Below, piece after piece: positions 5,870 to 9,220 of a stretch of DNA of 9,220 bases. Source of the DNA: Candidatus Zhuqueibacterota bacterium 4484_87 (GTDB lineage Bacteria > Zhuqueibacterota > Zhuqueibacteria > Thermofontimicrobiales > Thermofontimicrobiaceae). Within the stretch, counting starts at the first letter, position 1, and every line of letters starts with the position of its first letter. The position numbers and the translations under genes were made by a program. The notes under the pieces were generated by a model. The model saw nothing but the letters and a program-made list of their open reading frames with translations, had not been told where the DNA came from and ran no database searches. The stretch covers positions 1-9,220 of the forward strand of contig NATN01000073.1 in NCBI GenBank assembly GCA_002085355.1, given 5' to 3'.

Positions 5870-6352
5870 TTAGAATTTATACCCAAAATCTCTCAATAAT
5901 TTTTTTCTTTCGGCAATGTCTTTTTCCGTTTCAACGCCGAGTGTTTTTAATCCGTCAATGACGCCCAGAATACCGCGGCCCTGTTCTGTTTCAGCAACAA
6001 GTACCTCCACCGGATTTGCTGTTGCGCAAAAAATGTTTACAACTTCAGGCACATTTTTTACCGCTGCCAGCACATTGATGGGGAAGGCGTTTTTCATGAA
6101 CAAAATAAAACTGTGGCCCGCCTTGAGCTGCACAGCGTTCCGTTGCGCCAATTCAATCAGTTCGTCGTCATTTCCCGACCAGCGAACCAATCGCTTCTCT
6201 GATGCTTCACAAAAAGCAACGCCGAATTTGATCTGCGGCACAGAATTGACCAGCGCTTCGTGAATATCTTCGACGGTTTTAATGAAATGAGATTGCCCTA
6301 AAATCAAATTCAAATTTTTAGGGTTCTCAATTTTAATCACTAATAGTTCCAT
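5870..6352 (-). CDS. Adenosine-specific kinase family protein (COG1839/PF04008)
   Basis: 160 residues, full length for this small, highly conserved family, best known from archaea and thermophiles and also present in scattered bacteria. The name comes from structural-genomics work; the physiological reaction is poorly established. Seen: ILGQSHFIKTVEDIHEAL (17-34), a near-invariant opening; KFGVAFCEASEKRLVRWSG (42-60); KAGHSFILFMKNAFPINVL (77-95); and FCATANPVEVLVAETEQGRG (108-127), followed by ILGVIDG, the family's longest conserved block. The C-terminal part, GVETEKDIAERKKLLRDFGYKF, also matches the family pattern. The ATG at 6352 has GAAGGG about 6 nt upstream. It appears to be the first gene of its unit, with a promoter candidate at 6431-6459. 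The family assignment is strong; the function assignment is weak, and nothing nearby in nucleoside metabolism helps. Confidence 0.9.
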   Translation of the reverse strand: MELLVIKIENPKNLNLILGQSHFIKTVEDIHEALVNSVPQIKFGVAFCEASEKRLVRWSGNDDELIELAQRNAVQLKAGHSFILFMKNAFPINVLAAVKNVPEVVNIFCATANPVEVLVAETEQGRGILGVIDGLKTLGVETEKDIAERKKLLRDFGYKF

Positions 6353-6430
6353 TTTGAGCCCTTCAATATAATTGAGAAATGTTGCCTGATGTCAAAAAAT
6401 ATCTCATAATGAATATCGCTCAATTCGGTA

Positions 6431-6459
6431 AAGTTAATCAATTTGAAATAATAAGTCAA
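6431..6459 (-). promoter_or_regulatory. Candidate promoter of the adenosine-kinase-family gene
   Basis: TTGACT (6454-6459) and TAACTT (6431-6436) on the minus strand are 17 nt apart. The start would be near 6424, giving a leader of about 70 nt. A second TTGACA at 6390-6395 with ATTATA 17 nt away (6367-6372) exists, but its start would fall on the ribosome binding site, so the upstream pair is preferred. Confidence 0.5.
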
Positions 6460-6510
6460 GCTTTTTATTGAAAAAATTGTCCGAACAATATTTCCGAAAC
6501 GAAAAATCGC

Positions 6511-6539
6511 TTGATTTTTATCGATTTTTATCGTACCAT
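6511..6539 (+). promoter_or_regulatory. Possible promoter of the DUF3108-GT2-radical SAM operon
   Basis: TTGATT (6511-6516) and TACCAT (6534-6539) are 17 nt apart; transcription would begin near 6546 with a leader of about 150 nt. The -10 match is mediocre. The -35 agrees with the other two candidates in the window. The tandem GATTTTTATC repeat overlaps it and could be a regulator site or chance. Confidence 0.33.
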
Positions 6540-6696
6540 ATTTCTTCAAATAATTTTCTGAACAGAGAGAAAATCAGCAAGGCTGCTCGCTCGTCGGGAA
6601 AAATCGGGCGGGGCGCTTTGCTTTTAATCATCATCTTAGCGTCTTAACCGGCAGATGCAATTTTTTTAAAATTGACAGGATAACAAACTAAATCTA

Positions 6697-7467
6697 ATGA
6701 AACGACCTGGCGTGAATATTTGTTTCTTTTTTTTGCTCTTGCTTTTGAGTGCCGTACACGGACAGGAAGAAGCCGCGGCAAAGGGCATTGATTCTGAAAA
6801 GTTGAAATTTCACCTGAATTATCTCCGCATGAATGTGGCGACGTTGGAGTTTCAGTTTGAAAAACGAACGCCGGAGAAAAAAGCTGTTGCGCTGACCATT
6901 GAGGCGCAATCTTCCCGCGCTGTAAATAGTCTGTTTTATGTAAACAATCGCTATGAGCTCATTTTAAATGAAGCAAATTTCTTGCCGCGTTTTGTCAGGA
7001 AGACAATTAATCAAAAAAATGTCGATTATTTGCGAATACAAAGATTTGATCATCAACAGGGCAAGGTCGCAGTGGACGACACGTTTCAGTACGATGTGCC
7101 AGAGCCGTGTTATGATTATTTTTCCATGCTCTATTTTCTGCGTTTCGGTGTGGCTGATACCTCTTCCATGGTAAATTTTTATTTGGACGGGGAATTTGTC
7201 ATTTCGCACGTGAAAGCTGTTTTCAGCCGCGATACGAGGGAGATTGAAGTAAGCGGTGGTAAATTTACTGCAACGGAGGTCAAGCTTGAATTTTCCAGTT
7301 ATCGCAAGGAAAAGAGGCCCTGGAAAACTGACTTGCTCACGAATCGATTGACCAAGTCCGGGTCTGAAGTTTTGATTTTCCTTTCCGCTGATGCGCGTCG
7401 GCTACCGTTGAAAATTATTTATCGAAATTCATGGACGCGCACAACCATGGAGTTGGTGGACTATTAA
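6697..7467 (+). CDS. Exported DUF3108 domain protein
   Basis: 256 residues. A signal peptide is clear: basic start (MKR), hydrophobic run FFFLLLLLL (about 10-17), and a likely signal peptidase I site after VHG at residue 22, so the mature protein is probably periplasmic. There is no lipobox cysteine at the cleavage site. The mature part reads as alternating beta strands with features of DUF3108: LKFHLNYLRMNVATLEFQ near the N terminus, the YDYFSMLYFLRF block (about 138-149), FYLDGEF, and a C-terminal SADARRLPLKIIY segment, the family's typical ending ('...D.RR.PV.I'). DUF3108 has no proven function. The ATG at 6697 has no good Shine-Dalgarno (AGGA is 16 nt away), yet the signal peptide fixes the start. 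The next gene begins 12 nt after the stop, so this is the first gene of an operon with a glycosyltransferase. A role in handling an envelope glycan or lipid is inference. Confidence 0.8.
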   Translation: MKRPGVNICFFFLLLLLSAVHGQEEAAAKGIDSEKLKFHLNYLRMNVATLEFQFEKRTPEKKAVALTIEAQSSRAVNSLFYVNNRYELILNEANFLPRFVRKTINQKNVDYLRIQRFDHQQGKVAVDDTFQYDVPEPCYDYFSMLYFLRFGVADTSSMVNFYLDGEFVISHVKAVFSRDTREIEVSGGKFTATEVKLEFSSYRKEKRPWKTDLLTNRLTKSGSEVLIFLSADARRLPLKIIYRNSWTRTTMELVDY

Positions 7468-7470
7468 TTC

Positions 7471-7474
7471 GGAG
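7471..7474 (+). promoter_or_regulatory. Ribosome binding site supporting the TTG start
   Basis: GGAG ends 5 nt before TTG 7480, in the 12-nt gap after the DUF3108 stop codon. No ATG or GTG lies close enough to use it in this frame, so it identifies TTG as the start codon of the glycosyltransferase. Confidence 0.6.
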
Positions 7475-7479
7475 AAACT

Positions 7480-8589
7480 TTGGGTTCAACAGAATTATTC
7501 TATTTAATTTGCACTGCCGGATATTTTTTGTTGGCGCTGATTTTATTTTTTGGAGTGAATAAGAGACTTAAGCTCACCGCGCGGCAGGATTTGCCTTCGG
7601 TTTCCGTCATCGTCGCTGCACGAAATGAAGAAGAAAATATCGCCGCCTGTCTCGCTGCATTGAATGATTTGGAATACCCCCGCCATCTGCTGGAAATTGT
7701 CGTGGTCAATGACCGGTCCGAGGATCGCACGCACGAAATTATTTCACAGTTTTTGCAGAAAAATTCCCGTTTTACCTACATTATTCGGAAGACGAAATCG
7801 GAAAACTTGTCCGGCAAAGCAGCAGCACTGGCGCAGGGGATTGAAGCGAGCAGCGGAGAGTTGATTTTCATCACCGACGCCGATTGCCGTGTGCCGCGGC
7901 ATTGGCTTTTGCGAATGCAGCGTTATTTTTCTTCTGATGTGGGAATTGTCCTCGGCTTTACTGCGCTGGATTTTGGCAGGAATTTATTTTTCGCTTTGCA
8001 AGCTGTGGACTGGCTTTATCTGCTTTCCGCCGCTGCCGGGGCAATCGGTTTGGGGCATCCGCTAAGCTGGATTGGGAATAATTTTGCCATGCGGAGGGAA
8101 ACATACAAAGAAGTCGGAGGATATCAGGGTGTTGGTTATAGTCTGACCGAAGACTTTGCTTTGCTGCGGGCTGTGGTCAGGAAGACAGACTGGCGAGTGA
8201 CGTTCTGCCAGGAAAAGGATAGTTTGATTGTAAGTAAGCCTGTGAGCACATTCCCCGGATTTATTTCACAGCGAAAGCGCTGGGCTCTTGGCGGTATGCG
8301 ACTTCACTGGTTTGGGAAAATTCTGATCGTTTTGAGCTTTTTTGTCCATGCTGCGGCGTTAGCAAGCGTATTTTTCGGCGTCATTCAATGGGGCGCAATT
8401 TTATTTGCATCAATCCTGATCGGTGATTTTTTAATTTTTTATAATTCTTTGAAAAAATTTCGACAATGGAATTTGCTCATTTTGTTACCCATTTACAAAT
8501 TATTTTCATTCTTTTACATGCTTGTGCTGGCATTGATTTTAGCGGTTCATCGCCGCGTTGTTTGGAAAGGAATTCAATATCAAAGATAG
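7480..8589 (+). CDS. Membrane-anchored GT2 glycosyltransferase
   Basis: 369 residues. GT-A fold, family-2 transferase that uses a nucleotide-activated sugar on the cytoplasmic face of the membrane. Seen: an N-terminal membrane segment (about 7-25), the opening PSVSVIVAARNEEENI (39-54), VVVNDRSEDRT (74-84; D78 for the nucleotide), DAD (133-135) as the metal-binding DxD, TED (223-225) with the probable catalytic base, and QRKRW (264-268), the QxxRW motif of processive and related GT2 enzymes. Three or so C-terminal membrane segments follow (about 281-301, 304-321, 331-355). All key motifs are intact. The layout resembles ceramide glucosyltransferase-like and polysaccharide GT2 proteins; the acceptor is unknown. 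The start is TTG 7480, supported by GGAG 5 nt before it; the next in-frame ATG is at residue 146, past the DAD motif, so it cannot be the start. It is 12 nt after the DUF3108 gene and 6 nt before the radical SAM gene. Confidence 0.9.
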   Translation: MGSTELFYLICTAGYFLLALILFFGVNKRLKLTARQDLPSVSVIVAARNEEENIAACLAALNDLEYPRHLLEIVVVNDRSEDRTHEIISQFLQKNSRFTYIIRKTKSENLSGKAAALAQGIEASSGELIFITDADCRVPRHWLLRMQRYFSSDVGIVLGFTALDFGRNLFFALQAVDWLYLLSAAAGAIGLGHPLSWIGNNFAMRRETYKEVGGYQGVGYSLTEDFALLRAVVRKTDWRVTFCQEKDSLIVSKPVSTFPGFISQRKRWALGGMRLHWFGKILIVLSFFVHAAALASVFFGVIQWGAILFASILIGDFLIFYNSLKKFRQWNLLILLPIYKLFSFFYMLVLALILAVHRRVVWKGIQYQR

Positions 8590-8595
8590 TCTGAT

Positions 8596-9220
8596 ATGAT
8601 GAAAAATAAGCCGATTTTGGCGCATTATTATATCACTTACCGTTGCAATGCCCGCTGCGTTTATTGCGACATTCCGGAGAAGAACAGAAAACGCAAAAAA
8701 CGCGATGCTCGTTTGACAAATGTATTGGAAAATTTACCGCAGCTACGAGCATTGGGCGCGCGGTTCGTCGATTTCACAGGAGGCGAGCCTTTGCTGCATC
8801 CTGATTTGCCGGAAATGCTGCGTGCAGCGAAAGAAAATGGTATGCGTACAACGGTTACTACCAATTGCGCGCTTTATCCCGAGAGAGCAGAGGAACTGCG
8901 CGGTTTGGTAGATTTGCTTCATTTCTCATTGGATTCTCTTGATGAAAAAGAGAATGACGCCATTCGTGGCGTGGGCAGTTTTCGCGATGTAATGCAGAGC
9001 ATTGAAATTGCTAAATCTCTGGGCGAAAAGCCTGATTTGCTTTTCACAGTGACCGGGCAAAATTATCGCGCTATTGATGCGCTGAGCCGCTTTGCACAAA
9101 AGGAAGGATTGATACTCATCGTCAATCCCATTTTCGTGTACGACCGGCAAGACCCGATTACGCTACACGCATTGCAATATTTGGAGAAATTTTACGGGAC
9201 ACCGTTTGTCTATTTCAATC
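8596..9220 (+). CDS. Radical SAM protein (partial, 3' end missing)
   Basis: The first 208 residues are in the window; the gene runs off the right edge. Radical SAM enzymes bind a [4Fe-4S] cluster and cleave S-adenosylmethionine to a 5'-deoxyadenosyl radical. Seen: the cluster motif CNARCVYC (C17, C21, C24), a basic stretch RKRKKR (31-36), VDFTGGEPLLHPDLPEML with the GGEP SAM-binding motif (62-65), VTTNCALYP, and LLHFSLDSLDEKENDAIRG, the usual mid-barrel strand and loop. This layout fits the MoaA/PqqE/HpnH-like group, but the part that would distinguish subfamilies (for example a C-terminal SPASM domain) lies beyond the edge. The start is ATG 8596, with a second ATG adjacent at 8599; there is no clear Shine-Dalgarno, and the stop of the glycosyltransferase gene is 6 nt upstream, which suggests translational coupling. 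By context it should act in the same pathway as the glycosyltransferase, for example on the lipid or sugar acceptor; this is inference. Confidence 0.88.
   Translation, partial: MMKNKPILAHYYITYRCNARCVYCDIPEKNRKRKKRDARLTNVLENLPQLRALGARFVDFTGGEPLLHPDLPEMLRAAKENGMRTTVTTNCALYPERAEELRGLVDLLHFSLDSLDEKENDAIRGVGSFRDVMQSIEIAKSLGEKPDLLFTVTGQNYRAIDALSRFAQKEGLILIVNPIFVYDRQDPITLHALQYLEKFYGTPFVYFN

Larger units (their letters stand above)
6353..6696. other. Divergent intergenic regulatory region
   Basis: This 344-bp spacer lies between divergently transcribed genes. It holds the minus-strand promoter candidate (6431-6459), a plus-strand candidate (6511-6539), and a tandem of two GATTTTTATC decamers (6513-6532) that sits inside the spacer of the plus-strand candidate. 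Just before the plus-strand start is a short AT hairpin, CAATTTT-TTT-AAAATTG (6658-6674). I see no RNA gene and no convincing small gene here. Confidence 0.6.

Noticed and set aside
6340..6549. Minus-strand open frame of 69 codons upstream of the adenosine-kinase-family gene
   Set aside because: It covers the promoter region, overlaps the true start in another frame, and has low-complexity composition.

Overview
The window comes from a bacterial chromosome with moderate-to-low GC and AT-rich spacers. No rRNA, tRNA, phage or transposase gene is visible. The genes are mostly housekeeping or cell-envelope types: L-aspartate oxidase, a SpoIID/LytB protein with SPOR-like segments, a SpoU methyltransferase, a CPBP protease, a stand-alone EIIA domain, an 'adenosine-specific kinase', and a DUF3108/GT2/radical SAM operon. 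Together with the palindromic spacer repeats, this suggests a Gram-negative-type bacterium of the FCB / candidate-phylum kind (for example the Calditrichota/KSB1 neighbourhood). The taxonomy is inference only. SpoIID here does not imply sporulation, because many non-spore-formers carry LytB-type homologues.

Layout: 1-304 (minus) is the N-terminal third or less of NadB, running off the left edge, with a promoter candidate at about 371-399. 305-1568 is a 1.26 kb gene-free, AT-rich spacer. It holds a cluster of five palindromes (542-683), a pair of inverted 15-bp-period repeats around an 11-bp perfect hairpin (1048-1199), and a strong minus-strand terminator next to a second hairpin (1345-1425). 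1569-4786 (minus) carries TrmH/SpoU methyltransferase, then CPBP protease, then SpoIID/LytB; the last two overlap by 20 nt. 4846-4875 is a terminator that separates these from 4880-5704 (minus), where an EIIA domain precedes a zinc-ribbon/DUF2007 protein with only 12 nt between them. 5870-6352 (minus) is the adenosine-specific kinase family gene with a good promoter candidate at 6431-6459. 6353-6696 is a divergent regulatory spacer. 6697 to the right edge (plus) is a tight operon: exported DUF3108 protein, membrane-anchored GT2 glycosyltransferase, and radical SAM enzyme (truncated by the window end).

How the genes fit together: the plus-strand operon looks like an envelope pathway, with an enzyme modifying a precursor, a membrane glycosyltransferase, and an exported protein. 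Its product cannot be named from the sequence. The minus-strand genes are a loose run of small transcription units. SpoIID (peptidoglycan strand cleavage) and the CPBP protease (membrane) are co-translated and may share an envelope role. EIIA plus DUF2007 may form a small regulatory pair. No defence system, CRISPR array or integrated element was found. The least explained parts are the repeat-rich spacer and the DUF3108-GT2-radical SAM operon.
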